From assembly GCA_029931535.1 (NCBI GenBank), contig JAQPZY010001684.1, positions 4,818,001 through 4,882,000 on the forward strand: 64,000 nt of DNA. Direction: 5' to 3'. Numbering within the stretch: position 1 is the stretch's first letter; each line of letters begins with the position of its first letter. The position numbers were made by a program, and so were the translations under genes. Shown here piece after piece: positions 11,084 to 23,695 of the stretch. The notes under the pieces were generated by a model, which was given only the letters and a program-made list of their open reading frames with translations, had not been told where the DNA came from and ran no database searches. Source of the DNA: Margaritifera margaritifera (taxonomy: Eukaryota > Mollusca > Bivalvia > Unionida > Margaritiferidae).

Positions 11084-12900
11084 GTTTTATGTAATTAAAT
11101 AGTGTTTTATGCCAGGCTTTTAAAATGTGTGCTGTGTGTGTGGTCAATTTATTCTAAAACATTAAACATGAAATGAAACCTTAAAGCCAAACTGTTCATT
11201 TAAATTACGGAGTTGGATGAAATTAGTCCATTCGATTTTCTGGATGTATGTCAACGTTATCTGCAGCTAAGACCATGTATGACAACCTGGACTGCTGCTT
11301 CTTCTAGCAGCGAATTTTTCAAAACTCGCTTACATTATTTACTCTACTTTATTTTTTTACATCTGGATAAACGTAATGAACAGTACTCTAGAGGCAAACG
11401 CGTTTGTGTGTGAACCAAATTGATATGAGTTGGAGCCTCGGACTCTCCGAGATTCGTTTTTAATTACAGTATTAGCTTTAAGAAACGGGTAATATTCAGG
11501 ATTTATTTTGTTCGTCACGTAGTGACCGCAGGTCCTGCACGAAGATTTTGCTATTGACACTTTCTTTTGCTAGAATATTGCTTAATTGAGAGCTTCATTG
11601 TCAAATTTTACCCTCATTGTTCGAGAAGTGTAGATGGTAGTAACGTGTCCTTCTTCCTATTTTAAGTTCTTTAACGAACTTAGATTTGTCGTTTATGTTG
11701 AACAAAATATTTTATCAAGCTGTTTTTGTCTATTATGTTTGAATGGTGTTAAGTTTAAGAAATTCACATTGTTGCAATTAAATTATAGTATAATTTTTAA
11801 ATAAAAAATATATAAAATAATTGATGTTCTTATAAGCAATTGCGGTATGAGGTAGTTTATTTGGGGATTTACTTTCCATGAAAGGTATAATTATATATTG
11901 AATGTTAGCATATTTTTTAAAAAAATAGTATTTTGTAAGTATTTTGGTGTGAATTGTGAACGTATCAACAGAGGCAATGTGCTCTCGATTCTGACTGGAT
12001 ATAACATTTGCCTCTGCCGTACAAGAGAAAAGACTTTCTTCTCAAAGGCACAATAGTGCTGCTGTATGCTATAGTCTGTTTCCTATAATAGCTAAAAATA
12101 AAGTAAATTTCGTTTCAAGTCACTTGATATATTGGAGAGTTGGTCTATGTACTGTTCCTGTTCATTTCTATTAAATGACACTAAACAAACCACAGTATGC
12201 CCCCAGAGAGCAATGGTTTAGCAGCAACAAGATGCCTACATACTGATTGTTCAATCATTTTTTCTTACCTTATGAACGTGACACTTGCGAAACGTTGTTG
12301 TCGATCGTAAACTTTGAAAATCCCGCTCTCAACTACCGGGTGAGCGTAAATGAAGATGTTTTGTTTTGTCACGGGTCACACTGTTGCATTCTTCTAGATG
12401 AAGGAATACTAGTAGCGATTTTGAGTGAATTTTTTTTAAATTTGAAAATTTATTAAGGAAAAAGTATATTTTTGTATGGATTTGCAAGCCTGGTGAAGTG
12501 TATGCCTAAATTATTAAAACTGAAAACGTGAATAGATATATTTGAAAACTTTTGTTTGTGTGGGTTATAGTAATAAGTAAAATCTACCTATTATGTTTTC
12601 AGGTAAATTCAGTTTTGCTTATATTTAGAGAACTCCTTGATCAACTTTAAGGATTCCTATGTAAATGGTCCTTGCGTAACCACTGTAAGATGAGTTTGGA
12701 ATAAACACGAGTTAAGCAAAGGTTTCATGAGCTATTCATGTTAGTTGTGCCAGAGGGTTTATGTTTATAGCCAACAATAGCTATGGATACGCTGTGATTA
12801 CAATATTCAATTATTTAATTGGTATAGAGTTATCGGTCTTAAAGTATATACAGCAAAGATAACAATGGATGTAATACACTGTGACAGCGATACATATTTT
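11081..12900. other. Non-coding stretch downstream of SDR gene A
   Basis: This is AT-rich DNA holding a possible AATAAA at 11800-11805 for the SDR transcript and short chance frames only. A 69-codon frame at 12247-12456 has no recognisable motif. I see no element boundary before the integrase relic begins near 12.95 kb. Confidence 0.4.
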
Positions 12901-12989
12901 CTCTATATACTTCTAAGCTGAAAAGTTGCAAGCAGAAAAATGAAGATGACATACATGATACCTTTGGAGAAATATATAAAAAGCAAGAG

Positions 12990-13490
12990 CGAAAGAATCA
13001 GTTTAATAAAGGAACAAAGTTTTACGACAGGAAAGTTAAGGATTTGCTGGGAAAGGAAAACAATGAATACTTTTCAACTTGCTAAGATAAAATAGCATAT
13101 GTAGTGGAAAGGTTTAGCATAGCCTTAAATACTAGAGTGTGGAAGTATTTCATTCAAAATGAAATTAGAAAATAGGTTGATTTTTTTAACCTATTTAATT
13201 GATAGTTACGATAACACTCATCACAGACCAGTATACATTACTCTGGACGAGGACGCAAGGAAAAGAAAAAAGGTCAAACATATTAGTACACCAAGTTATT
13301 TACTTGACATCTGGACATTTAGAACGGCAATAAATGGTGAAGCAGTCAGAATTTCGGAATACAAAACAACCTTTAAAAGGGTTAATAATCTTCCTAATCT
13401 TATTGATGAAATATTTAAAATCAGGCAAATAGTTTTGGGGGATCCAGTAGCTTGCAAAGTTGAATAATTAGAGGGACAAGATCTGTTAAA
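12990..13490 (+). pseudogene. Second Polinton-type integrase relic (C-terminal half)
   Basis: A block near 12990-13050 resembles the D-K-G-T-E-F motif but reads N-K-G-T-K-F, so the catalytic Asp codon is altered. V-V-E-R-F (near 13100, catalytic Glu region) and V-W-K-Y-F follow. Next is an open stretch (13159-13467) containing L-I-D-S-Y-D-N-T-H-H-R-P and then G-E-A-V-R-I-S-E-Y, the pattern of the integrase C-terminal domain. The frame closes with D-P-V-A-C-K-V-E, like the entry to a chromodomain-type tail. Stops and frameshifts separate the parts. It has the same protein family as the 590-1426 relic but the opposite strand. Confidence 0.6.
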
Positions 13491-13689
13491 AAGATAAATC
13501 TTGCTGTTATACGGTCAAGAGTTGTATTTATACGACCAACTGGATGACATATGCAAAGTTGAAAAGACTTGTGAGACAAAAGAATGAAACCTGCGTATTC
13601 ATGAAATGGAAAGGAGATTATGATTCATTTAACAGGTGGGAACAGAGTGAAAATGTGATTCATTAAGACAATAATGTGCCAAACGTATA

Positions 13690-13880
13690 CTTGCCCTCTA
13701 GAGACGATGTGTCAAATACACCATATTCTATGCATTGCTTACTGGATAAAAGTTTTACCAAGTACAATTTTAACGCATCCATAAAACCGTCTGTTACAAA
13801 GAATTGCCACAAAATTAACAACAATCAATGGGCAATGTGATGGCAAGTTAAATCTGTTTACATGTTTCATTTGCATTGAC
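13690..13880 (+). pseudogene. Polinton-associated fragment, copy of the 2115-2303 fragment
   Basis: The + strand reads N-V-Y-L-P-S-R-D-D and then N-A-S-I-K-P-S-V, followed by K-x-x-H-K. The second peptide and its DNA match the - strand frame at 2303-2115, so both derive from one element family. The function is not known to me. The frame ends in a stop soon after (near 13840). Confidence 0.4.
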
Positions 13881-14027
13881 AGATTATGAAATTACTGACT
13901 GAGTGTGTAATGCATTCATTTGGTGAGGACAAATTGAATCCAATCAACAATAGCATAGATATGCAGCAGTGCAATTTGATCTGCAACAATTTAAACATTC
14001 CTCCTAATCACGACTGGAGATACACGA

Positions 14028-14425
14028 ATATAAAGGTCGATAATGACAACATGAATAAAAAGGTCGATAATGGGCTAGAACAACATGAATAAAAGGTCGA
14101 TAATGGGCTAGAACAACATGAATAAAAGGTCGATAATGGGCTAGAACAACATGAATAAAAAGGTCGATAATGGGCTAGAACAACATGAATAAAAAGGTCG
14201 ATAATGGGCTAGAACAACATGAATAAAAGGTCGATAATGGGCTAGAACAACATGAATAAAAGGTCGATAATGGGCCAGAACAACATGAATAAAAGGTCGA
14301 TAATGGGCCAGAACAACATGAATAAAAGGTCGATAATGGGCCAGAACAACATGAATAAAAGGTCGATAATGGGATAGAACAACATGAATAAAAGGTCGAT
14401 AATGCGATAGAACAACAGGAAACAG
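14028..14425. repeat. 33-bp minisatellite inside the Polinton relic
   Basis: About 12 copies of a 33-34 bp unit (core AAAAGGTCGATAATGGGCTAG followed by AACAACATGAAT) run head to tail, with single-base variants such as GGGCTAG, GGGCCAG and GGGATAG. The first copy overlaps a + strand frame (13886-14092), so the array may have grown from a coding segment. The - strand frame through it is a repeat artefact. Confidence 0.95.
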
Positions 14426-14429
14426 TACA

Positions 14430-17400
14430 ATAGGATCCTAGGAACCTACTCCTTCTGTTGTGTTACTTGCTCACAAATGTCGTTACAATTATGGAACAGA
14501 TACTATTGAATACTGGCGAACATTTTCACCTGATGAAGTGAATTATATGACAGACAAATATGATCCTTCTTGCTAGACTTAAATCCTTCTTCAAGATAGC
14601 AAGGGTTTAAAAGAAGAGGGAATATCTAGATTAAATTAAACCATGAGATGATATGTGATTTATATTTAAGGCGCACAATTACAAATATATAACACAGTCT
14701 TTTTCGACAGTGTCAGACAATGTAATAAATTTAATAGAGCTATTAATTTTATAACAGCAATGTTATGCCACGAATGAAAACATTAGAGTAAAATTTCAAC
14801 AATGCAAAAAAGATTCACAAGTGAAATTATACTGTCCTGTTGATATTGACAGTATCTTTGTATTACCGAGTGATATAATCATGAAAATTGGAATTATTGT
14901 TGGATGAAATAACACTAGAGAGAAATGAAAAGTATATTTTAAACTTGGATTAAACCCTACAGTTAATACTAATGTAGAAATGAACGGTATACGAAAGCCT
15001 GATAAACAATCTGTGACAGTACAACAAGAAATTTGAAAGGACAAAAAAGAAGACAATGTAAAACTTATGTAGAGAAGAAAGGATTTGATGATGTTGTTCG
15101 TACCGTCAGGTCTGTTAATGCTATTCGCTTTTGGGGCTTAAAAATGACATACGGCAATTTAGAAACGCCAAAAAAAAAAAGGAATATATATCATGAAGTA
15201 CAAAAACAATCATTTTTATGCTGATACTAACGTTTGCAGGAGCTTCTATAGTTTCTTTTTTTTTAAGAGTAGGTGGAGTCAATTTAAGACCCTTAATTCT
15301 GCTAGATGTTATGTTTGCAATTCCGAACAAAATGCAATTATAAAACCCATTATTGCTAAATAAGTAACATACCAGTTTTAACTAGAAAATAAACTATTTG
15401 GCCAGTATTCGTACGCATTCGCCTTACTACACTGCCCATAATTCCAGGATATACTGTTTTCATCTTTGTACATTGTTTTATTTATCTATTAATTTTTTGG
15501 ATACGTAAACAATAATTACCAATATTAATTATTCCTTTTTAATGCAGTCAATGGAGGAGTCATCGCTGCTTCCTGATGGGGCACTACCACTACTTGATCC
15601 TCCTCCACCTCCCTCCTGAACCTTTTTTTTAATTACAGTTTACTATAGACAGAGCAAGGGTCGACATACTCATTCCAACGACATTGACTATAACAGCTAT
15701 TGTTATACCCTTTTCTTTAAACAAGTGTTACAGCCTTTCACCTGATGATAAATTCTCTTTACTTTTGAATTTGTTTGTTCAATAATTTCTCTAAAGAAAA
15801 ATGTATTCAACCGTGTAAGTTGTTCAGCTGTTTTTTTTTTTCAGTGCAACTTTTGCTTTGATCGCTTTCTCTGCTGGTGCCTTTTTCTCATTAATCTGTT
15901 TTTCATACATTTTTAAATTAAATTTCGGGGATTTTAATATTTTCCACTTCACGACGTCTACAGCATTTACATAACCCCTCAGTCCTTTTTTCATGTTTTA
16001 TAGTGAATAATCTTTTCACAGCAGGTGGAAGCTCTCGATTCTGAATTATTCCGTGGTAATAATATATTATTGCCCCTGACTAGTTTACCTGCAGATCATA
16101 TGTATCATCACTGTTTGCTGTTCCCATCTCTATTTCCTCTGGTAATGTTATTTGTGGTCTTGTACAACAATGGAATCCAGATGATATTTATGTTGTGCCT
16201 CTTCCGTTGGAATTTGTCCAGCTTCTGGCGTTGTGTCGTGTTCGGAACGTGTGCTTTGCACACTATGCACAGGCTCTGACGTTGAACTTTGTCCAGTATC
16301 TGACGCTTCTTCTCTATCTCTAGATCTAATTAATCTGCTTGGATTCTGACATTATTTTGCTATGGTAAAAGTCGGTATGTAAAAGCCACTGTACCAAATT
16401 GCTTTCATAAAACTGCATAGGTTTGGGTTGCTTTTCTTTTGAACCAACTAACATTTTTAAATCACTATCATCATTTTGGTATTCCACTTGCAGCATATTT
16501 AGTCACAAATTCCTAACTAACTTTTAAACTATAATTTATGAATAGTGTACCTAATTTACGTATGTTTGTCTTATAGCTTGATGTTCAATATAGAAACGTC
16601 CAGGAGCAGAGACATCAATATCATAAGGAAGATTTACAGAATCATCAATTGTAGTTTCAGTATGTGCAATATGATTGTAATCATCATCTTCATACAAAAA
16701 CTATTTAAATTCTTTAACTTCAAAACTTTCACCAGGATCAACTATTTTACGTTTTATTTAATAGCAAAGAGTGTGCATCGAAAACTGTGCTTCAGCACAC
16801 CTTTAGTGCGAAGTTCGGACACGTAGTGTCCGACACACGCTGGATGCGAGTTACAACTCCTTGACTTTATTATTGATAAATAGTCAAGGCACAAGTGAAA
16901 AAAGAATTAGGATTTGTCGAAGGCAAAATTAGGAATAACCCCATTTCTCAAGATACTGAAGAACAAAAACATGAATTGAACATATTTATTGCAAATGGAT
17001 CATACAAAGAAAAAAAAAGTTGTTTATTCACAGAGTCCTAAGCAAACAGATGTTATAGTTAGCAATGAGCAATCAACCAGATCACAACTTGAAAGCCCGT
17101 ACGAAATATAAACATGACGAAACATATAACCCAACACCAGAGATATTTAGCCTTTTCAGGTAACATATAGCATATCTGTACCCACAGACACATATCGAGC
17201 AAATCAGATATCATCATTAATAAATTTTACCATGCAGCACTTAAATCTGCTCTCCCAGTTTCCCGCAACACTGAAGAAGTTGTTTAAGATGTCATTAGGT
17301 CTACCATCCAACATGGATATTGGAGGAATTGTAAAGTTAATTATTCTACTTTCGCTTACTTCACAATCGACTATCTATTAGTAAATGGAGTTTTACCGGA

Positions 17401-17800
17401 CATAATCCTTACCACTGTAGAGTCAAAAGTAAAAGCAAAAGCAAATTCATTTTGCTAAATGCTTTAACTTTCCTTTACTAATAAATAGCATGGGTTTTAC
17501 TTGCAGGCAAATGTCATCTTAAACGAAACATATCATCAGCACAATTATTTATAATGCAGCATTACTGGTAGACTCTGCTCTTACGGTAACATACAGTATA
17601 CTTTTGAAAAGGTTATTGATATTTACAATTAGCCCACCCTGAAGCATCCGGGTTGAAGAAACTGTAACGTTAATCATTCCAGTGTCTTGTATTCAGCTCA
17701 CAATCACTACCTAAGACCACGCAAATTTGTACCTGATAAAATTGATACTCGGTAAGTAACGTAGCATCTTCAAAGTAGAATGGATATTTCTGGGCCAAAT
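14430..17800. pseudogene. Unassigned decayed segments of the 13-22 kb Polinton relic
   Basis: Short protein-like stretches survive on the + strand. Near 14460-14570 is Y-W-R-T-F-S-P-D-E-V, and near 14790-14900 is L-Y-C-P-V-D-I-D-S-I-F-V-L-P-S-D. On the - strand at about 16330-15550 there is a Ser/Thr/Glu-rich stretch, then a Lys-rich stretch starting M-K-K-G-L-R-G-Y, and near 15620-15550 a Gly/Ser run (G-G-G-G-G-S-S-S-G-S). All are broken by stops. The position between an integrase and a packaging-ATPase relic suggests remains of structural genes, but I could not assign any to a capsid, protease or polymerase family. Confidence 0.3.
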
Positions 17801-18007
17801 GATAGTTAAATTTATGTTTTAAAAGGTAAATCAATGAAAAACAAATGTTAAAATTGTGTCCATAGTGAATAACTTGTCACGGGTAACACATACCAAAGAT
17901 TTGTCCAAGGCGCGCAGACACGAAACATCCGATCCAAACATACAGATAGCAGCACACCCTAAAAGATCTACAGTGTCAGAAAAACCTCTAAAGTCTGAGT
18001 AATCTCT

Positions 18008-18126
<119 letters not shown>

Positions 18127-18473
18127 ATATAGATACATACGTGAAAAGACGACAACAATGAAGCATAAAACGCAATTAAAAATAGTGTAATGTAGGAAGC
18201 GAAGACATCATTAGAACAATTGAAAACAACATTTTATAAGGAGGAGGAGAAGAAATTAAAAGAGAAAAAGATTGGACATTTTTCTTTCTTTTTAAAGTTA
18301 ACCACACAAACTATATATTGAACAGAAAAAACATTTTAACTTCTCGCTGTTTTAGATTTTGGCTGCGCTCAATTTTCCTGTACAAATGTTTCACATCAGC
18401 GAAACTTTATTACTAGATAAAGAGCGTAATGAGTGAAGAACAAAACTGGAAGCTGTATAACAGAAAGACTTTG

Positions 18474-18598
18474 CCTACGATGACAACGGACGCCATGAGA
18501 AAGAAGTCTATCTTCCTGCTGTGACAACGGACTCCATGAGAAAGAAGTATATCTGCCTACGGTGACAACGGACTCCATCAGAAAGAAGTCTATCTTAA
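18474..18598. repeat. 45-bp tandem repeat, about 3 copies
   Basis: The unit contains GACAACGGACTCCATGAGAA followed by AGAAGTCTATCT. Three adjacent copies differ by a few substitutions. Confidence 0.85.
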
Positions 18599-19157
18599 CA
18601 ATTGAATTGATAACAGAAGTGGTAAACTATCGATATCGTTGGAAATTTTAGGGTCTGTTCTTGTTTACCACACGTCTGATGATGAACTAAAAAATAATAT
18701 CTTCTATTCTATAAAAGACAAGAAATAAATAAGGACTGTTGCAATTCCAATTTGCTTTGACAAAATTTAGATGTACAAAATCACGAAAAGATAGTAAACA
18801 ATAATTAATAACACTCCGCCCCCTAGAGCACGCGGTCTTTGTCTACTCTATGTACTGCGTTTATTCTTTCTTTTTTGGGTAATTCTATATATTCATTCTA
18901 TTCCAATGTATCGAATATCAAATTATTACCGCCCATGTTATAATAAAGTTCCCTATTCAATTTATTTACCCAAACATTTATATTTAACTATATAATAGTC
19001 TGAAAGTTCAAATTTATCAAATTTATTTTCAATTTAATGTACAAGTTCTCCAGGTGAACTGAAATAAACACAACGGAAAATGCCTTTTAATTACAATCAC
19101 ACAACATATTCAACTGACGTATCCAAAACGTATAAGTTTCCTTTTAGAAAAACAATT

Positions 19158-19372
19158 TTATTACATTGAAATGTACCTCGAGTTTTAATACATTGAAATG
19201 TACCTCGAGTTTTAATATATTGAAATATACCTCGAGTTTTAATACATTGAAATATACCTCAAGTTTTAAAACATTGAAATGTACCTCGAGTTTTAATACA
19301 TTGAAATGTACCTCGAGTTTTAATACATTGAAATGTACCTCGAGTTTTAATATATTGAAATGTACCTCGAGA
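19158..19372. repeat. 27-bp minisatellite, 8 copies
   Basis: The unit is TTTTAATACATTGAAATGTA followed by CCTCGAG. Because 27 is divisible by 3, the array gives an open frame of a nine-residue repeat, which explains the 93-codon + strand frame. I see no sign that it is translated. Confidence 0.95.
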
Positions 19373-19581
19373 TTTGCCCTTGTGTTAGTTTGCCATAAGA
19401 ATGATCACATTCATAACTTAGGATATTTAAATCATAAGTCTCTTTAGGATGTGTTTGTTTCAGGTAAAACTATGACATCAAATGACAAGATAAAAGAGAA
19501 GAATCATAATCACATTATATATAATTAGCGTTCATTCGGCACAGGCAATAAGTTGGATATGCACAGTTCCCGCGAGACTTG

Positions 19582-19598
19582 GAATTACAGCCGCGCGG

Positions 19599-19662
<64 letters not shown>

Positions 19663-19679
19663 CCGCGCGGCTGTAATTC
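19582..19679. repeat. Perfect 98-bp palindrome with GC-rich arms and an AT centre
   Basis: GAATTACAGCCGCGCGGTT (19582-19600) is repeated exactly in inverted form at 19661-19679, with a pure AT tract (19601-19660) between. The whole block is self-complementary. Confidence 0.9.
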
Positions 19680-20157
19680 AATATGTAAATATATAGTACA
19701 GTTCAGTATCCATCCAAAGATTCCAACTTTGCGTTTTAATCTTGTCGCACATACGAGTTCTTCTACAAAGATTCATTTCGTTCTACATAAATATTTCAAC
19801 GGACATTGCCCAATAAATCAGAGAAAGCATGCCATGTATCAAATATGAAAAGGGTCAAATAAAAACTATTATCATCTGACCGAGGTAAATGTCTTTTAAT
19901 GAGACATTAAGTTTTTCAAGCCTTAATAAAATTTTTCCCCAATACTCGTTTGTAAGACTAGCAGATTAATTGTAAAGTATATGAATCTGGCTGGCTTCAA
20001 TAAATGTCTCGAACAATTAGCAATTGTTATGTTTTATGAGAAAGCAAAAGTTGCAATGTTAAGAGGAAAATGTTAAATCATTTCACCTTCAATCAATGTT
20101 TTTAATACAACCTGATTTTAAACGCAGCATTGTCTGGTTACTAGTTAAAGAAAGCAT

Positions 20158-20269
<112 letters not shown>

Positions 20270-21438
20270 ATATATGTGTGTATGTGTGTGTTTGTGTGTT
20301 TGTGTGTCTGTTTATGAATGAAACTCCATGTAGCTATAAATATGTTATTGTAATTCAAATTTGTGGAAAATGTAGCACGCATAGTCACACTGATTATAAA
20401 GCTTCCCTTCTCTTTTTAAGTTTTGTAGCTCTGCTGTGGTATCTTATCTTATCTTTTCTTTTCATAGTATCGTCTCTTATCAGTAAGCTTACAAATGTAT
20501 ATCCACAAAGGAAATGTAATCATAATAATACATTGGTAAGCAATATGGGTAGAATGTTTGTAAATGTCATATTCATATCCTATAGAAGTGATGAAATCTT
20601 CAAGCTGAATGACTACATCTTCATAATATGCCAATACATGCGGTTACCTCATTCACATAGGACAAATAGGACCGCACAAGGCACTATGAATGATAAACTG
20701 AAAAAGGTACGATCAGGTTCAGGTAATACTTAAAACACTTGAACTGAAGCTATACGGTTTTTCCAGTATAGTAAAAGGTTTAGAGTTGCAGACACTAACA
20801 GGTAATTGTCCGCTGTATCCCTGAGCCCTTCATCATGATTTCATATTTAACATATTACTTGCGAAAGCCATTGAAATGATAGTAGGTACTAACCAGGATT
20901 AAGAAGCAAAAACATTAGCCTAAGATGTGATACAATAACTTTGTAATCATTTGCATAATTAGGTAATGAAAAATACACAATTGGAACTGGTTTCTTTTAT
21001 GACTGCATTAAGAGAGGGAAATTATTGATAGAACAACCAATACAAATGTTACAAATATCACACTTGATTCACCTTGGCAGAGTTCAAAGGATGTTTTGAT
21101 ACTGAGCAAACAGAGTGGAAAAAGTAACCCACACAAATTTTACAATAGTAACGTAAGCGTTAACACTTTATACACCGATTATCATTATATCTAGTTTGAT
21201 ACGAGACGTACAAATACTATCAGATTGTATTACATACCAAATTTAATCTTACATGCTTGATCGGGCGTTCGATACAGCTGTTCAATCCGGACGTAAGTGT
21301 GTATTCTTTGACGTCCACCCATAGTTATGTTTAGATGCAGTGAATCAAACTTGTATAAATCCCAATTCGTTTCCAATTTCGTTCATACAGCAAAGCTAAA
21401 AATATTTCGAAAGCGCAAATGAGGGGGTATGTAATAAT

Positions 21439-21594
21439 ACAAAACCACATTCGTGTTTTGTTCCCAGTTGGGGGAAAGAACTCATTTGATATGACTTATG
21501 AATACGTCTCAGCCTGACGGCCTTGACGTATCCCTACGCCATATCAAACTCGTTCTTTTCGCCTACTCATAACAAAACATGTATGAAGTTTTGT
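21439..21594. mobile_element. Palindromic MITE (about 156 bp)
   Basis: The left arm ACAAAACCACATTC then GTGTTTTGTT, followed by AAAGAACTCATTTGATATG, is mirrored by the right arm, which reads in reverse complement as ACAAAACTTCATACATGTTTTG followed by AAAAGAACGAGTTTGATATG. The arms are about 55 bp with moderate divergence, and the loop is about 40 bp. No coding capacity is present. It lies just upstream of the Polinton ATPase relic. Confidence 0.55.
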
Positions 21595-21759
21595 GTATGC
21601 ATTGTATTGGTTATATATTATTTAACGCTGAACAAAGTATCAATCAGCAAGTATATTTAGTTTGTTTCAGATTATTAGGTAAACGTTTAAACTTCAAATT
21701 AAACAATTATAATTTAGGTATTGTTAGATGTACGTAAAGGAACAACAAATCCTTTACTT

Positions 21760-22320
21760 AAGTGAACTTCAGAACAGGATAATTTGTGGAATTACTACTT
21801 GTGGAAAGACTTTGGTTCTTCTACAATATGATAGAAACTGAATACAGAATCTTGTTGTACTACATCAATATATTTTGTCCAACTTTAATGTTTGACAAGA
21901 CTTTCAACAGAAAGCGCTTAAATCAAGGATAAAACAGTGATCGTGATAGATCCTGATGATAAATAAGATAAGTCATTAGGGTTCCTGCTTGATGTTTGCT
22001 AAGGTAAAAATAATGTGTTTACTAAATGATTAATATGGCAACATTGATTTGATGGTGCAAAATTGAAAGCAACTAACCTAACCAATCTAGATTTCAGTGG
22101 TCGACATTTAGAAAGATATGTTTAGTTGATCGTGCAAAAGCATAAGCTCTGTAATCAAACATTTCTGAGCAAATGCATGCTCTATTGGGTCTTCTTTACC
22201 GCAAGGACAAAAAATGTTTTAAAGAAAGCTATGCTACTTCAGAGGAAAAGAAATAATATATTGCAGAAAAGCTCAACTAGAACTCACAAAACTGTCTACT
22301 AATAGTTGATATAATCAGAT
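21760..22320 (+). pseudogene. Decayed FtsK/HerA-type packaging ATPase of Polinton type
   Basis: Three ordered motifs of the Polinton DNA-packaging ATPase family are readable on the + strand. A Walker A loop G-I-T-T-C-G-K-T is at 21788-21811. A Walker B-like V-I-V-I-D-P-D-D is near 21937-21960. D-F-S-G-R-H is near 22090-22107, the conserved segment after Walker B. Further on, E-Q-M-H-A-L-L then Y-R-K-D-K-K-C-F-K-E (near 22167-22230) resembles the E-Q-T-K-W-V-A-L-F then C-K-D-R-D-S-F-E-E region that I associate with invertebrate copies. Stops and frameshifts separate them. In a live element this protein would pump DNA into capsids. The distance from the integrase at 13 kb (about 8.5 kb) fits one large element. 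Confidence 0.55.
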
Positions 22321-22329
22321 GTCAGTGAG

Positions 22330-22876
22330 TGCATTTTGGCACATAAAGTTATCAAACAATGAGATCCAAAATCGAGCAAATTAATGACTGAATAAATTAG
22401 TATTGCACTAAACACGACAATTATCTTGGCAGTATCTAATTAGACAGTTTCCAGCTTTACAATGTCTGAAAAATGTCTGATGCCTACGTCATCAAACATG
22501 TAGATAGACATGTGCTCTGGTGTGGCCAGACATATTTTTATCCGGATACAGGAAACGAAAGTCTAAGCCCTACAACTATCCTTGCAATATTTAATGGAGC
22601 AGTTCCATGAGGGCACTGCTCGCGGCATCATGGGTCAGCGAAGACATAATTCTGTTTCCAAGTCGCTCTACCCTCTCACATGCTACAGATGACGCTGAGC
22701 TGATATGTACTGACCCTGAATTCGTAAAAGTCCCGTATGAAACGATTGGCAGGAAGTGAAAATGGGTCTGAGATGAACTCCGATTTAAATCGGATCATAA
22801 AGCTATTCCTATTTACAGTACCGTACACTTGGTAGCGTCGTCTGTTAGCCTCAGTTCAATGAGCTAGCTGTATTTC

Positions 22877-22924
<48 letters not shown>

Positions 22925-23400
22925 AAATGCGTTGTTGTTGCTGACGATGGTGTTGTTGTTTCGGTTGTCGTTGCTGTTGTGTTATTTTTGATTTAACATA
23001 CTTTCGGCAAGTTTCTATCGAACAAGACGAAAGGGCTGTTGATAATATAGCTAACTAAAACCCGACTCCATCGGTATCAACTTCAAGAGCAACAGAATTT
23101 TAAACTTACAAGGGAAAGCAGAAAAGTTGGAAGGTTTTTAAACCATATTTCCTCCTTACTAAATTTGCATATAGACCACAAGTCAGAGCAATATGTTCCT
23201 TTTCTTTGTTTTAAAAATACAATACTTCATTAGAGGGAAGAATTTTAGAACAATAATGAATATTATCGCCCATGTTTTCGTTCTACGTTAAGCTAGACAA
23301 ATCATACGAATGACAATATCAACAGACCATGCTTATCCGTGTTCTATTTCCACAGCAGAAAGCACAGGGAACGGGAGAAAAGAACTCTCGGAAGAATGAA
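22330..23400. other. Stretch without a recognisable gene
   Basis: It holds an (ATT)n tract at 22876-22922 and mixed non-coding DNA. I see no element end that would close the Polinton relic. Confidence 0.4.
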
Positions 23401-23410
23401 GCATCGTAAT

Positions 23411-23480
23411 TTCAGTTACTGTCCGCCATATTAAATTTAAATCGACTACTTCCGGTCAGCTGTCGGAGAAGATGGCTTTC
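23411..23480. promoter_or_regulatory. Possible promoter-like block (ETS and YY1-type motifs)
   Basis: GTCCGCCAT (YY1-type, reading ATGGCGGAC on the - strand), ACTTCCGG (ETS/GABP-type) and GAGAAGATGGCT (YY1-type) lie within about 65 bases in an otherwise AT-rich area. Such clusters are common at TATA-less animal promoters. A - strand ORF with coding-like composition lies beside it (23695-23456). No transcript evidence is available. Confidence 0.25.
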
Positions 23481-23695
23481 AAGACACCCCTGGTTGATCG
23501 GCCAGTTTGAGGTTTTATTTGGACAGATTCTAAACTTAAACCATCCACTATGACTTGTGGTGACTTCATTTGTAACACTGACGATCCGCCCTTCTGCCTA
23601 GTTCTTGCCGATGGTTCCTGTTGCAAAGCGACCGTCATCTTCGTTTTCGCGAACTTCATTCCAAGGATCACCTCCAACCCCACATCTAACATCAT
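23456..23695 (-). CDS. Unassigned 79-codon ORF with coding-like composition
   Basis: It starts with two adjacent ATG codons, has an in-frame stop a few codons upstream, and ends in TGA at 23456-23458. The protein is balanced in composition (K, T, Q, S, G, V) with no simple repeats, unlike most frames in this window. I recognise no domain. It could be a small gene, a first exon, or a transposon fragment. The promoter-like block at 23411-23480 overlaps its 3' end, so it does not obviously drive this frame. Confidence 0.2.
   Translation of the reverse strand: MMLDVGLEVILGMKFAKTKMTVALQQEPSARTRQKGGSSVLQMKSPQVIVDGLSLESVQIKPQTGRSTRGVLKAIFSDS

Noticed and set aside
590..13490. SDR gene A carried as cargo inside a single Polinton flanked by two integrase copies
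   Set aside because: The SDR has normal spliceosomal introns, and a sister copy lies outside the relics. Independent Polinton insertions around a host gene explain the layout more simply.
14028..14425. Possible CRISPR-like or other regular array
   Set aside because: The units are directly adjacent with no unique spacers. It is an ordinary minisatellite. The same holds for the arrays at 19.2, 52.1, 55.7 and 56.5 kb.
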